Positions 1-7,595 are shown, counted from the first letter of the stretch. The stretch is DNA of 64,000 nt from Miltoncostaea sp050249835 (GCA_050249835.1 JBFWPT010000004.1:84036-148035); one strand, 5' to 3'. The notes: generated by a model from the sequence alone, not told the origin. Translations and numbers: made by a program.

Positions 1-727
1 CGAGCGCCCGGGTGAGGGCCGCGGCCCGGGCCGGGTCGGTGCGGGTGCCCGGCACGGCGGCCCGGGCCGAGGAGGGGAGCAGCCACGCGCCCGCGGCGCG
101 CGCGGCCCCGGCGGGGGCGCCGCCGCGGGTGAACTCCACCCTCAGCGCGTGCCGACCCGGCGGCGCCTGCACCGTGAACCGCGCGCGGCCGCCGCGCACG
201 GCGGTCGTCCTGGCGTCGCGGCCGTCCACCAGCAGGCGCGCGCCGTCCGCGCCGGCCGGGACCCGCGCCACGACGACGCCCAGGAAGGCCTCGCCGTCGG
301 CCGGGCTCATGGAGGGCGCGGCCATCGGGCCGCCGCCGCCCCCGCCCCGGCAGGCGGCGGACGCGGCCCGCACGCGGGCGCGGGCGGCCTCGGCCCGGCG
401 GCGGCCCGTGGACACGTCGCCGGCGCTCGGCCGGTCGATCCCCTCGGCCTGCAGCACCCGGCCCGCCGCGTACGCGCCGAGGGCCGACCGCAGCCGGGCG
501 CAGCGGGCGCTCACCGGCCCGGCGGCCCGCAGCGCCTCCTGGAGGTCGCGGGCCGCGTCGTAGGAGGCCTGGGTGCCCTCGGAGCCCCCCACCCGGGCCG
601 CGGCGGCCTCGGCCGCCGGGTAGGCCCCGCGCAGGGCGCGGGCCACGGCGGAGTCGGCGGCGAGGGCGCCCGCCGGGGCGACGGCCAGGAGGGCGGCCCC
701 GGCCGCCGCGACCGCCGCCCTCCTCAC
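1..727 (-). CDS. Secreted protein of unknown function (N-terminal 242 residues, runs off window)
   Basis: The reading frame is open from a GTG at 727 to the left edge of the window, so only the N-terminal part is visible. The GTG overlaps the TGA of the MscS gene as GTGA, implying one transcript and translational coupling. Residues 1-25 look like a signal peptide: two Arg, then an Ala/Val/Leu-rich stretch ending in ALA-AD. An Ala/Arg-rich region follows that is probably helical (to about residue 120), with two Cys that could form a disulphide. After a six-Gly run comes a segment of short beta-strand-like stretches (FLGVVVARVPAG, ARLLVDGRDA, RFTVQAPPGRHALRVEF) resembling a beta-sandwich carbohydrate-binding or PEGA-like domain. 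I do not recognise the family. The third-position GC bias fits real coding sequence. Confidence 0.7.
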   Translation of the reverse strand, partial: MRRAAVAAAGAALLAVAPAGALAADSAVARALRGAYPAAEAAAARVGGSEGTQASYDAARDLQEALRAAGPVSARCARLRSALGAYAAGRVLQAEGIDRPSAGDVSTGRRRAEAARARVRAASAACRGGGGGGPMAAPSMSPADGEAFLGVVVARVPAGADGARLLVDGRDARTTAVRGGRARFTVQAPPGRHALRVEFTRGGAPAGAARAAGAWLLPSSARAAVPGTRTDPARAAALTRAL

Positions 728-1779
728 GTCGCCAGGGAGAGGGGGGAGCCCGCGCCGAGGTCGGCGCGCACCCGCGGCAGGGCGTCGGGGTGGTTCTCGA
801 CGAGGAAGGCGATCAGGGCCTCGCGCACGTCGCAGCGCAGGTCCCAGGCGCGCGGGGCGTCCCGGGCGCTGACGAGGATCCGCACCTCGACCGTCTGCGG
901 GTGGCTCTCCACCACCTGCAGGCCGGCCTCGCGCCCGTCCCAGAGCGGCGACTCCCGGACGATCCTCAGCATCTCCTCCCGCATCGCGTCGATCGGGGCG
1001 GCGTGGTCGACGTGCAGGTGGACCGCGCCCGTTATCTGCGAGCGGGAACGGGTCCAGTTCTCGAAGGGCGTGGTGGTGAAGTAGGAGATCGGGAGGATGA
1101 GGCGGCGCTCGTCCCAGAGGGCCACGACGACGTAGGTGAAGGTGATCTCGTCGATCCGACCGTACTGGCCCTCCAGGACGACGACATCGTCCAGCCGGAT
1201 CGGCTCGGTGATGGCGATCTGGATGCCCGCCAGCAGGTTGCCGAGCGCCTGCTGGGCGGCCAGGCCGAGGACGATGCCCGCGATGCCGGCGGACGCCAGG
1301 AGGCTGGCGCCGAGGGTGCGCACCGACGGGAAGGTCGTGAGCATCACCGCGACCGCGACGAGGCCGATCAGCACCGCCGCGATGCGGCGCAGGATCGTGG
1401 CCTGCGTGTGGACGCGCCGCGCCCGCAGGTTGTCCGCCGAGCCGACGTCGAAGCGCCCCGCCACGAGCTCGCAGCCCGCGCCCACCAGCCCGATGAGGAG
1501 CCACGCGACGGCGCCGATCACGACGAGCGCCAGCGCGTGCCGCGCCCCGCCGGGCCAGGGCACCACGTCCTCCAGCGCGCCGCCCGCGATGAGGGCGGTG
1601 ACGGCGGCGACGAGCACCAGGGAGGCGCGGCGGCAGTGGCGCACGAGCACCGCGCCGGCCCCTCCCGGGACGCGGGCGATGAGCGCCATCAGGGCGAGGT
1701 GGAGCGCGATGGCGACGGCCACCGCCCCCACCACGCTGCCGAGCGCGAGCAGGACGTTGTCACGGACGGCGTCGCTCAG
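724..1779 (-). CDS. MscS-family small-conductance mechanosensitive channel
   Basis: 351 residues if started at the CTG at 1779, which lies 7 nt after a perfect AGGAGG; the next upstream ATG would add about 100 low-complexity residues unlike the family. There are four or five membrane segments, and the last (about 150-190, ASLLASAGIAGIVLGLAAQQ) is the Ala/Gly-rich pore helix of MscS. It is followed by the beta domain (DDVVVLEGQYGRIDEITFTY) and a cytoplasmic alpha/beta domain with the family segment NWTRSRSQITG. The expected role is an osmotic safety valve in the inner membrane, opened by membrane tension. It is first in a two-gene unit with the secreted protein downstream. A second MscS-like gene lies at 24077-24886. 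Confidence 0.88.
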   Translation of the reverse strand: MSDAVRDNVLLALGSVVGAVAVAIALHLALMALIARVPGGAGAVLVRHCRRASLVLVAAVTALIAGGALEDVVPWPGGARHALALVVIGAVAWLLIGLVGAGCELVAGRFDVGSADNLRARRVHTQATILRRIAAVLIGLVAVAVMLTTFPSVRTLGASLLASAGIAGIVLGLAAQQALGNLLAGIQIAITEPIRLDDVVVLEGQYGRIDEITFTYVVVALWDERRLILPISYFTTTPFENWTRSRSQITGAVHLHVDHAAPIDAMREEMLRIVRESPLWDGREAGLQVVESHPQTVEVRILVSARDAPRAWDLRCDVREALIAFLVENHPDALPRVRADLGAGSPLSLAT

Positions 1780-1952
1780 GGTCGTTCCTCCTGTCCGGGT
1801 GCGGGGCGGGCGCGCGGGCGCCGGGGGAGCGCCGACAGGACTACCACAGGCCCCCCGGGCGGCCCGACCCGGCCGGGGCCGCTCCGACCGGCGCGCGTGG
1901 GGCGGTGCCGGAACGGGAACCTGACGTGGCACGCGACGGTGAGGGGGCGACG

Positions 1953-2138
1953 ATGGGCGACGACCAGACGGCCGGCGAGGGCCCGGCCGAGGACGAGGCG
2001 GAGCGCGAGCGGCGCCTGCGGCGCGAGCGCGAGGAGGCCGCCCGGGAGGACCACGACTCGGCGGCGGGGCCGGGGTACACGGCACGCCCCTCGGGTGAGG
2101 CCCCGGAGGGCCCGGAACCCGGTTCGCGCAAGGGATAA
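1953..2138 (+). CDS. Small highly charged protein, unknown
   Basis: 61 residues from an ATG at 1953, with a GAGGGGG ribosome-binding site just upstream. The product is almost all Glu, Asp, Arg and Gly, with a central helix-like run (EDEAERERRLRREREEAA) and a Pro/Gly-rich tail. It has no hydrophobic core and no recognisable domain, so it may be intrinsically disordered. The 172 bases between it and the MscS gene hold no other ORF. It could be spurious; the ribosome-binding site and position just upstream of the next gene are the only support. Confidence 0.35.
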   Translation: MGDDQTAGEGPAEDEAERERRLRREREEAAREDHDSAAGPGYTARPSGEAPEGPEPGSRKG

Positions 2139-2186
2139 CGACGAAGTACCCTGTCCGTCACCAGCCCCCTTCCAGGAGAGGACGAC

Positions 2187-2882
2187 GTGGCGGAGTCACC
2201 CGAGCAGTACGGGTACCAGCAGGAGACGTGGGACCGGGCGACGGGCGTCGCGGCGCGCGAGGACTCGCGCGCGATCTTCGGCAAGGTCATGTTCCTCGTG
2301 GCGGTCACCGCGGGCTTCGCGGCCCTCGGCGCGTGGGTCGGGAAGGACCTCAGCTGGGGCTGGGGCATCGGCGCGTGGGTGGCCGCCCTCGGCCTGACCT
2401 TCGTGATGGGCTTCTCGCGCCGCAAGGACGAGGCCACGCCGCTGCAGATGGGGCTGCTGTTCGGCATCGGCGCCCTGCTCGGCGTCGCGATCGGCCCGAC
2501 GCTGCAGGAGTACGCGAGCCTGGAGAACGGCTCCACGCTGATCGCGCAGGCCGCCGGCCTCACCGCCCTCTTCATGGCCGTTCTGGGCGCGATCGGCTAC
2601 AGTACCAAGCGGGACCTGAGCGCGCTCGGCCGCATCTCGTTCTTCGGCCTCATCGCGCTCCTGCTCTTCGGGATCGTCGCGATCTTCGTGAACATCCCGA
2701 ACGAGAACCTGATCTGGTGCATCGGCGGCCTGGTCGTCTTCGCGGGGCTCACGCTCTTCGACTTCTGGCGCCTGCGCCGGGCCGGCAACGGCGACGTCGC
2801 GCTGATCGCCCTGTCGATATTCCTCGACGCTTTCAACATCTTCCTGTTCATGCTCCAGCTGCTCGGGGGCAACCGGAGCTGA
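2187..2882 (+). CDS. Bax inhibitor-1/YccA family membrane protein
   Basis: 231 residues; GTG start preceded by AGGAGAGGA. A hydrophilic N-terminus of about 30 residues is followed by seven predicted membrane helices, the standard BI-1 topology. Typical features are the RISFFGLIALLLFGIVA segment, the acidic pair in helix six (GGLVVFAGLTLFDFWRLRR) and a closing helix (DAFNIFLFMLQLL) matching the family NLF.FLL motif. BI-1 proteins are pH-sensitive calcium-leak channels or modulators of membrane stress; the bacterial role is poorly defined. It stands alone on its strand and is followed by two strong hairpins. Confidence 0.88.
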   Translation: MAESPEQYGYQQETWDRATGVAAREDSRAIFGKVMFLVAVTAGFAALGAWVGKDLSWGWGIGAWVAALGLTFVMGFSRRKDEATPLQMGLLFGIGALLGVAIGPTLQEYASLENGSTLIAQAAGLTALFMAVLGAIGYSTKRDLSALGRISFFGLIALLLFGIVAIFVNIPNENLIWCIGGLVVFAGLTLFDFWRLRRAGNGDVALIALSIFLDAFNIFLFMLQLLGGNRS

Positions 2883-2899
2883 CGCCGTCCGTGCGCGAT

Positions 2900-2925
2900 G
2901 CCCGCCCCGTTTCGCCGGGGCGGGC
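2900..2925 (+). terminator. Hairpin terminator after BI-1 gene
   Basis: A 9-bp perfect stem (gcccgcccc / ggggcgggc) with an 8-nt loop, starting 17 nt after the stop of the BI-1 gene. There is no U-tract, as is usual at this G+C content. Confidence 0.55.
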
Positions 2926-2942
2926 CTCCGCGCGCGGGTATC

Positions 2943-2978
2943 CGCCGGTTGGGGCGCAGCCGGTGGTCCAAGTGAGTC
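2943..2978 (-). repeat. Copy of the 23-nt-period intergenic element (single, diverged)
   Basis: Read on the minus strand this is gactCACTTGGACC, nine bases, then gcCCAACCGgcg. It aligns base for base, with the same 23-nt spacing between half-sites, to the core of the three tandem units at 23605-24095. It sits between two terminator hairpins in the convergent gap between the BI-1 and Rpf-like genes. Confidence 0.5.
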
Positions 2979-2996
2979 TCTCGGCGAAAAGCCCTG

Positions 2997-3032
2997 CACC
3001 GGGGCCGGTTCCCGCGTGGGCCGGCCCCGGTG
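2997..3032. terminator. Bidirectional terminator between convergent genes
   Basis: A 12-bp perfect inverted repeat (caccggggccgg / ccggccccggtg) around a 12-nt loop, located between the ends of the convergent BI-1 (plus) and Rpf-like (minus) genes. Confidence 0.65.
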
Positions 3033-3071
3033 TCGTGGGAGGGGTCTGACGGGGGTCGGACCCCGGTCGGA

Positions 3072-3935
3072 CTACAACAGGCCGCACATCCGGGCGGTGT
3101 TGGGCCAGGGGGAGAAGCCGCGGCCGACGATCGCTTTCTCGGCGGTCCGCATCTGCTCCTCCTGGGTCCAGTTGTCGGCCGTGCCCTTGCGGGCGTAGAG
3201 CCCCGGCGAGTAGGTCTGCTGGAAGGTCCGGTCCATCTGCAGGCCGCCGTAGTAGCCGTTGCCCGTGTTGATGTCCCAGGTGCCGTGCGACTCGTGCTCG
3301 GCGATGCACATCAGCTCGTCGTAGTGCGGGATGCGCGCCGACAGGGGCCGCTCGTGGGGCCGGACGCGCTCGCGACGGGCACCGAGCCAGGAGGCCACGG
3401 TGCGCCAGCGGGCGAGCTGGGCGACCCGCTCGGACCGGGTGGTCGCCTCCGGCAGCGGCGCGGGGCGGTCGACGCCCAGGCGCACCGCGCGGGCGACGGC
3501 CAGGGCGTGGGCGCGGTCGACGCGCGCCTGCAGGCCGCGACCCGCCGCCGGGACGGGGTGGGCGGGCCGCTCGTCCACCGCGGTGTCCGCCTCGGTGCGC
3601 TCGGCGAGGAACGCGACGACGGCGGCGAGGCGCTCCTCGCGACGCTCCATCACGTCGGTGCGGACCGGCTCGGCGGCGCCGGCCGCGGCGGCGGGGGCGG
3701 GTGCCGGCGCGGGGGCCAGGCCCAGGCGCACCGAGTGGGCGCGGGCCTCGGCGGTCAGGTCGTCCACGCGCGCCACCAGCTCGGGCGGGGCGGGCGCGGC
3801 GGCGGCGGGGGTCCCGGCCAGCGGCAGCGCGGCCGGGTCGCCGGGGGGCGGGGGGGTGGAGACGGCCGTGGTGCCCACCGCGTAGGTCATCGGCACCACG
3901 GTCAGCGCAAGGGCGAGCGAGACGAGCGACTTCAT
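3072..3935 (-). CDS. Rpf-like (resuscitation-promoting-factor type) secreted cell-wall hydrolase
   Basis: 287 residues; ATG start with GAAAGG upstream. The signal peptide is about residues 1-19. The C-terminal 75 residues form a transglycosylase/Rpf-like domain: CIAEHESHGTWDINTGNGYY with the catalytic Glu, then GGLQM, and later WPNTARMCG, with two Cys that can pair as in Rpf proteins. Members cleave peptidoglycan glycan strands outside the cell and promote growth or exit from dormancy. The middle contains two diverged copies of a helical unit (ARVDDLTAEARAHSVRLG and ARVDRAHALAVARAVRLG), possibly a wall-binding spacer. The gene has a long leader (see 3936-4252). Confidence 0.85.
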   Translation of the reverse strand: MKSLVSLALALTVVPMTYAVGTTAVSTPPPPGDPAALPLAGTPAAAAPAPPELVARVDDLTAEARAHSVRLGLAPAPAPAPAAAAGAAEPVRTDVMERREERLAAVVAFLAERTEADTAVDERPAHPVPAAGRGLQARVDRAHALAVARAVRLGVDRPAPLPEATTRSERVAQLARWRTVASWLGARRERVRPHERPLSARIPHYDELMCIAEHESHGTWDINTGNGYYGGLQMDRTFQQTYSPGLYARKGTADNWTQEEQMRTAEKAIVGRGFSPWPNTARMCGLL

Positions 3936-4111
3936 TCCGGGCCTTTCGCCGGGGACGGGCCCGCGCGTGTCCCTGCACGGGAGCGGATCTCCGGGCGATG
4001 GGGCACCCCGGTCCGCGTCGCGGCCGGCCGGAGGGCACGTGGACCCGTCCGGCGATCGGCGTCATGCCGTCCGCGAGGGGCGCGCCGCGTTGTCGCCGGA
4101 GTCGGCGGGGA

Positions 4112-4152
4112 CGCGCCCGGCCGGGCATGGAAGCCCACTTCGGCCGGGCGCG
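4112..4152 (-). repeat. Inverted repeat in the Rpf-like gene leader
   Basis: A 12-bp perfect inverted repeat (cgcgcccggccg / cggccgggcgcg) with a 17-nt loop that can itself pair GGGC with GCCC, in the presumed 5' leader of the Rpf-like mRNA. It may be an attenuator or other RNA control element; no known riboswitch class is recognised. Confidence 0.4.
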
Positions 4153-4238
4153 CAAGTACCCGCGGGGCCGGGTCCGAAACACCAGAACCTGCTACGAGCG
4201 TTCTTTTCCTGCCTCCGCCGTCCCACCGGCGGGTTCAC

Positions 4239-4244
4239 TAGAAT
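4239..4244 (+). promoter_or_regulatory. -10 box, leaderless start at 4253
   Basis: TAGAAT ends 8 nt before the GTG of the J-like/TPR gene, so the transcript should begin at or within a base or two of the start codon. No clear -35. Confidence 0.55.
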
Positions 4245-4252
4245 CGCCGCCG

Positions 4253-5242
4253 GTGGCCGACGACGACGCCAGGGCACGCAGGGCGCGCTTCCTCCGGGAG
4301 CTCGCCGCCCGCGACCTCTACGACTGGTTCGGCATCCCGCCGGACGCCGGCGCCGACGCCATCCGGGAGGCCGCGGAGCGCAAGCGCAAGGAGCTCGCCG
4401 GCACCCCGATGCCCCAGAACAAGCGGGCCATCGAGAAGGCGTTCTGCGACCAGGGCGAGAAGGCGCTGCTGCGGCCCGACATCCGCCGCGAGTACGACGC
4501 GCTGCTGCAGGCGTCCCACACGCCGCGCCGCGCCCGGACGAGCGCCGACCGCGCCGTCGCCGAGCGCGAGGAGCGCCTGCGGGCGGCCCGCGACCGCATC
4601 GAGCACCACACCCCCGACGACGCCCGCCTCGCCCCGGGGGACGTGATGTTCCTGGGCGACGAGGCCGTCGAGGTCCAGCTCGCCGGCGAGCGTCGCGCCG
4701 CCGCCAAGCTCACGGACTTCGACGCCGTCCTCGCCGCCGCGCGCCAGGCGCGGGTAGCGGGCCACGCCGTCGAGGCCCTGGCGCTGGCCGAGCGCGCCAA
4801 CGCCATCCGGTCCACGGCGGGCACCCTGACCACCCTCGGCGCCGCGCGCCGGGACGTCGGCGACCTGGCCGGCAGCGAGGAGGCCCTGCGCCGCAGCGTC
4901 GCCACCCTCTCGACGGTCCGCGAGAACGCCCCCGGCTGGATCGCGCTGTCCGCCACCCTTCGCGCCCTCGGCGACCTGCAGGGCGCCGAGGACGCCGCGA
5001 TGCGGGTGATCGAGGAGGACGACGAGGACCCGCACGGCTGGCACGCCCTCGCGATGGTGCTGAGCGACCGGGGCGAGACGATCCGGGCCGGCGACGCGTG
5101 GGAGCGGATGGCCGGCTTCGGCCTGGACGTCCCCGCCGCGCTCGCGGGGCTCCAGGTGCTCCGCAAGGACAGCCTCGCCCGCAACGACCTGCTCGGCGCC
5201 GCCAACATCGAGGACCGCCTGGCCCGGATCAGGCGGGGCTGA
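4253..5242 (+). CDS. J-domain-like and TPR-repeat protein
   Basis: 329 residues from a GTG placed by the upstream -10 box. Residues about 18-85 resemble a J-domain fold (DLYDWFGIPPDAGADAIREA ... RREYDALLQ) but lack the HPD tripeptide needed to stimulate DnaK, so DnaK co-chaperone activity is doubtful. A charged linker follows, then four or five TPR-type helical pairs (about 150-325) of the form ALALAERANAIRSTAGTL, GSEEALRRSVATL and GAEDAAMRVIEED. It is probably a cytoplasmic scaffold for protein-protein contacts. Its 3' end overlaps the convergent metallopeptidase gene by 14 bases. Confidence 0.7.
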   Translation: MADDDARARRARFLRELAARDLYDWFGIPPDAGADAIREAAERKRKELAGTPMPQNKRAIEKAFCDQGEKALLRPDIRREYDALLQASHTPRRARTSADRAVAEREERLRAARDRIEHHTPDDARLAPGDVMFLGDEAVEVQLAGERRAAAKLTDFDAVLAAARQARVAGHAVEALALAERANAIRSTAGTLTTLGAARRDVGDLAGSEEALRRSVATLSTVRENAPGWIALSATLRALGDLQGAEDAAMRVIEEDDEDPHGWHALAMVLSDRGETIRAGDAWERMAGFGLDVPAALAGLQVLRKDSLARNDLLGAANIEDRLARIRRG

Positions 5243-5939
5243 GCGCCTCCGGCGGCGCGCCCGCGCGCCATGCCGGGCCCCGGTGCAGCAGGCGGCCGTG
5301 GTCGCGCAGCCAGGCCCGGGCCGCATGGCCGCCGGGATCGACCCCGTCGAGCAGGGCCCAGAACGCGGGGGAGTGGTCGGGGCGCATGAGGTGGCAGACC
5401 TCGTGCGCGACCACCTGGTCGAGGACGGCCTCCGGCGCCAGCGCCAGCCGCCAGGAGAACGAGAGCCGCCCGGACGCGGAGCAGGATCCCCAGCGCGTCC
5501 GCGGGTCGCGGACGGTCACCCCGGCCACCGCGACCCCCAGGCGGGCGGCGAGGGCGCGCGAGCGCTCCCCCGTGAGGCGCAGCGCCTCGGCCCGGTACCA
5601 GCGCTCCACGCGGGCGTCGAGGTCGCCCGCCGGCACCAGCAGGTCGTCGCCGCGCTGCTCCGCGCGCCGACCGCGGTCCGCGCGCACCACCAGGCGGAGA
5701 TCCCCGTCCAGCAGCGCCAGCCGGTCCCCGTCCGCGAGCGGCGCGGGGGGTGGCGACAGACGCGCCGTCTGCTCGGCCACCCAGCCCTCCTGCGCGCGCA
5801 GGAACGCCTCCACCCGGGACGCCGGGACCCGCGGCGGGACCGTCAGGCGGACGCCGGCGTCGGACACGCGCAGGGTCATGCGCCGCGCCCCCCGGTGCCG
5901 CACGACGTCGCAGGGGAAGGGGGTGAGGCGGCGCTGCAC
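5229..5939 (-). CDS. YgjP-type zinc metallopeptidase (M48/DUF45)
   Basis: 236 residues from a GTG at 5939, chosen because the family begins just ahead of the segment CDVVRHRGARRMTLRVSDAG and because a -10 box lies 6 nt upstream. The family signature TRWGSCSASGRLSFSWRLAL is followed by the zinc site VAHEVCHLMRPDHSPAFW (HExxH plus a downstream His). These are soluble predicted metalloproteases of unknown substrate. The gene is divergent from the cls leader peptide. Confidence 0.85.
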   Translation of the reverse strand: MQRRLTPFPCDVVRHRGARRMTLRVSDAGVRLTVPPRVPASRVEAFLRAQEGWVAEQTARLSPPPAPLADGDRLALLDGDLRLVVRADRGRRAEQRGDDLLVPAGDLDARVERWYRAEALRLTGERSRALAARLGVAVAGVTVRDPRTRWGSCSASGRLSFSWRLALAPEAVLDQVVAHEVCHLMRPDHSPAFWALLDGVDPGGHAARAWLRDHGRLLHRGPAWRAGAPPEALSPA

Positions 5940-5945
5940 CCCGCC

Positions 5946-5951
5946 ACGGTA
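5946..5951 (-). promoter_or_regulatory. -10 box, leaderless start at 5939
   Basis: TACCGT on the minus strand, 6 nt from the GTG of the YgjP-like gene. Confidence 0.5.
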
Positions 5952-5976
5952 CCGGCCGCCGCGGGCGGCGCCGGAG

Positions 5977-5982
5977 TAGGGT
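5977..5982 (+). promoter_or_regulatory. -10 box, leaderless start of the cls leader peptide
   Basis: TAGGGT, 7 nt before the GTG at 5990 of a 16-codon ORF that runs into cls. Confidence 0.5.
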
Positions 5983-5989
5983 CGCACCG

Positions 5990-6040
5990 GTGCCCGTCGT
6001 GACCACCGGACCGCCACTCCCGCGAGGCGACGCCCCGTGA
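5990..6040 (+). CDS. Leaderless leader peptide upstream of cls (16 residues)
   Basis: A GTG placed 7 nt after a TAGGGT -10 box opens a 16-codon ORF (VPVVTTGPPLPRGDAP) whose TGA (6038-6040) overlaps the GTG start of cls (6037) as GTGA. The cls start has no good ribosome-binding site, so translation probably enters at the leaderless ORF and re-initiates at cls. The Pro-rich composition could slow ribosomes. The same layout occurs at 54465-54506. This is inference from sequence only. Confidence 0.45.
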   Translation: MPVVTTGPPLPRGDAP

Positions 6041-7326
6041 ACCGGCGCTGGCCCGCGGGCATCCTGGCCGCCGCCGCCCTCTGGTACGCGAGCGACTCCC
6101 TGCGCCACCGGCGCGAGGGCGGCCACGGCTACACGATCGACGACCCGCCGGACGTGGCCGGGGAGGGCTTCCTGCGGGCCGCGGAGAGCCTCACCCAGGC
6201 GCCCGTCACCCACGGCAACAGCGCGGAGCTGCTCGTGAACGGCGACCGCATCTTCCCGGCCTTCATCGAGACGATCGCGTCCGCGCAGCGCACCGTGAAC
6301 CTCCTCACCTACGTCTACTGGGAGGGCGCGATCGGCGAGGAGGTCGCCGACGCGGTCTGCGAGCGCGCGACCGCGGGGGTCACCTGCCGCGTGCTGCTCG
6401 ACGCGGTCGGCGCCGTGAGGATGGACGAGGCCCTCATCGAGAAGATGGAGGAGTGCGGCGTGCAGGTGCGGCGCTTCCGGCCGCCCAAGCCCTACGCCCT
6501 GCGGCGCGTCAACAACCGCACCCATCGCAAGGTGCTGGTGGTGGACGGCCGCGTCGGCCTGACCGGCGGCGTCGGGATCGCCGACGAGTGGACCGGGGAC
6601 GCCCAGGACCCCGACCACTGGCGCGACACCCATCTGCGCGTGCGCGGGCCGGTGGTGCGCGGGCTGCAGGGCGCGTTCGCCGAGAACTGGCTCGAGGCGA
6701 CCGGCGAGGTGATCGCCGGCGACGACGACCTGCCGCTCCTGGAGCCGGCGGCGGACGGCGACCTCGGGGACCCCGGCGGCACCATGCAGGTCATCCGCTC
6801 CACCGCCGGGGTGGGGGACACGAACGCGGAGACCCTCTACTACCTGGCGATCGCCGCCGCCCGCCGCTCCATCGATCTCACGTCCGCCTACTTCGCGCCC
6901 CGCCCGGCGTTCCTCGGCGCGCTGGCCGGGGCGGCGCGCCGGGGGGTCGCGGTGCGGGTGCTGGTGCCCGGGGAGCACATCGACAAGGACGTCGTGCGGC
7001 ACGCCGGCCGCGCGACCTACGGCGAGCTGCTGCGCGCCGGGGTGCGGGTGTTCGAGTACGGCCCCACGATGCTCCACGCCAAGACGCTGGTCGTGGACGG
7101 GGTCTGGTCGTCGATCGGCTCGGTCAACTTCGACAACCGCTCGTTCCAGCTCAACGACGAGGCCGTCCTGGCGGCCCAGGACCGGCATCTGGCGGAGCGG
7201 CTCACGGAGGTCTTCGCCCGCGACCTCGATGTGTCCCGCGAGATCACGCTGGAGGAGTGGTCCTCCCGGCCGCTGCACGAGCGCGGCCGCGAGGTCGCCT
7301 CGCGCCTGCTGCGCCGGGAGCTGTGA
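6037..7326 (+). CDS. cls: Cardiolipin synthase / phospholipase D family
   Basis: 429 residues. Two HKD motifs mark the phospholipase D fold: HRKVLVVDGRVGLTGG (His163, Lys165, Asp170) and HAKTLVVDGVWSSIGS (His347, Lys349), each followed by the usual Gly-rich stretch. Residues 5-17 form one short N-terminal hydrophobic segment rather than the two membrane helices of classical ClsA. The enzyme joins phosphatidyl groups to make cardiolipin at the membrane; some relatives make other phospholipids. It is expressed behind the short leader peptide described above. Confidence 0.88.
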   Translation: MNRRWPAGILAAAALWYASDSLRHRREGGHGYTIDDPPDVAGEGFLRAAESLTQAPVTHGNSAELLVNGDRIFPAFIETIASAQRTVNLLTYVYWEGAIGEEVADAVCERATAGVTCRVLLDAVGAVRMDEALIEKMEECGVQVRRFRPPKPYALRRVNNRTHRKVLVVDGRVGLTGGVGIADEWTGDAQDPDHWRDTHLRVRGPVVRGLQGAFAENWLEATGEVIAGDDDLPLLEPAADGDLGDPGGTMQVIRSTAGVGDTNAETLYYLAIAAARRSIDLTSAYFAPRPAFLGALAGAARRGVAVRVLVPGEHIDKDVVRHAGRATYGELLRAGVRVFEYGPTMLHAKTLVVDGVWSSIGSVNFDNRSFQLNDEAVLAAQDRHLAERLTEVFARDLDVSREITLEEWSSRPLHERGREVASRLLRREL

Positions 7327-7400
7327 CGACGGACCCCGTGGCCCGGCGCCGGGGCGGCCCGTAGGCTGTCCCCACCACGAACCCCGGAGGAGCGACGGCC

Positions 7401-7595
7401 ATGGACATCGACAAGATCACCGAGCAGGCCAAGCAGATCATCGAGGACCGCGGCGGCATGGACGCCCTCAAGGACGACGCGATGGAGCTGAAGGACATCG
7501 CGACGGGCGAGGGCAGCCTCACCGACAAGGCGAAGGCCGCCGTCGAGGCGATCAAGGACGCGGGCGCCCCCGGGGAGGAGACCCCGAAGGCCTGA
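7401..7595 (+). CDS. Small MT0933-type antitoxin-like protein
   Basis: 64 residues, ATG start with CGGAGGAG ideally spaced upstream. The sequence is helical and acidic-basic (DKITEQAKQIIEDRGGMDAL ... LTDKAKAAVEAIKDAG), resembling the actinobacterial family annotated as MT0933-like antitoxins. No toxin gene adjoins it, so a toxin-antitoxin role is not supported here; stress-related or membrane-associated small helical proteins share this composition. Confidence 0.6.
   Translation: MDIDKITEQAKQIIEDRGGMDALKDDAMELKDIATGEGSLTDKAKAAVEAIKDAGAPGEETPKA

Larger units (their letters stand above)
3936..4252. other. Divergent intergenic region with long Rpf leader
   Basis: 317 bases between the divergent Rpf-like and J-like/TPR genes. 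No ORF is convincing. The plus side ends in a leaderless promoter (4239-4244). The minus side must supply the Rpf-like gene and could carry a leader of up to about 300 nt, with a strong inverted repeat at 4112-4152. Actinobacterial rpf genes often sit behind a ydaO (c-di-AMP) riboswitch; I looked for its conserved GGGTGAA and GGGGGAACC segments and do not find them. Confidence 0.5.

Noticed and set aside
3936..4252. ydaO c-di-AMP riboswitch ahead of the Rpf-like gene
   Set aside because: Expected from other actinobacteria, but the conserved core segments are absent on the minus strand.
6037..7326. ClsA-type two-helix N-terminus for the cardiolipin synthase
   Set aside because: Only one short hydrophobic segment precedes the first phospholipase D domain, so I did not assign a subfamily.
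7401..7595. Toxin-antitoxin module
   Set aside because: Only the antitoxin-like peptide is present; the neighbours are cls and a convergent cupin gene, neither a toxin.
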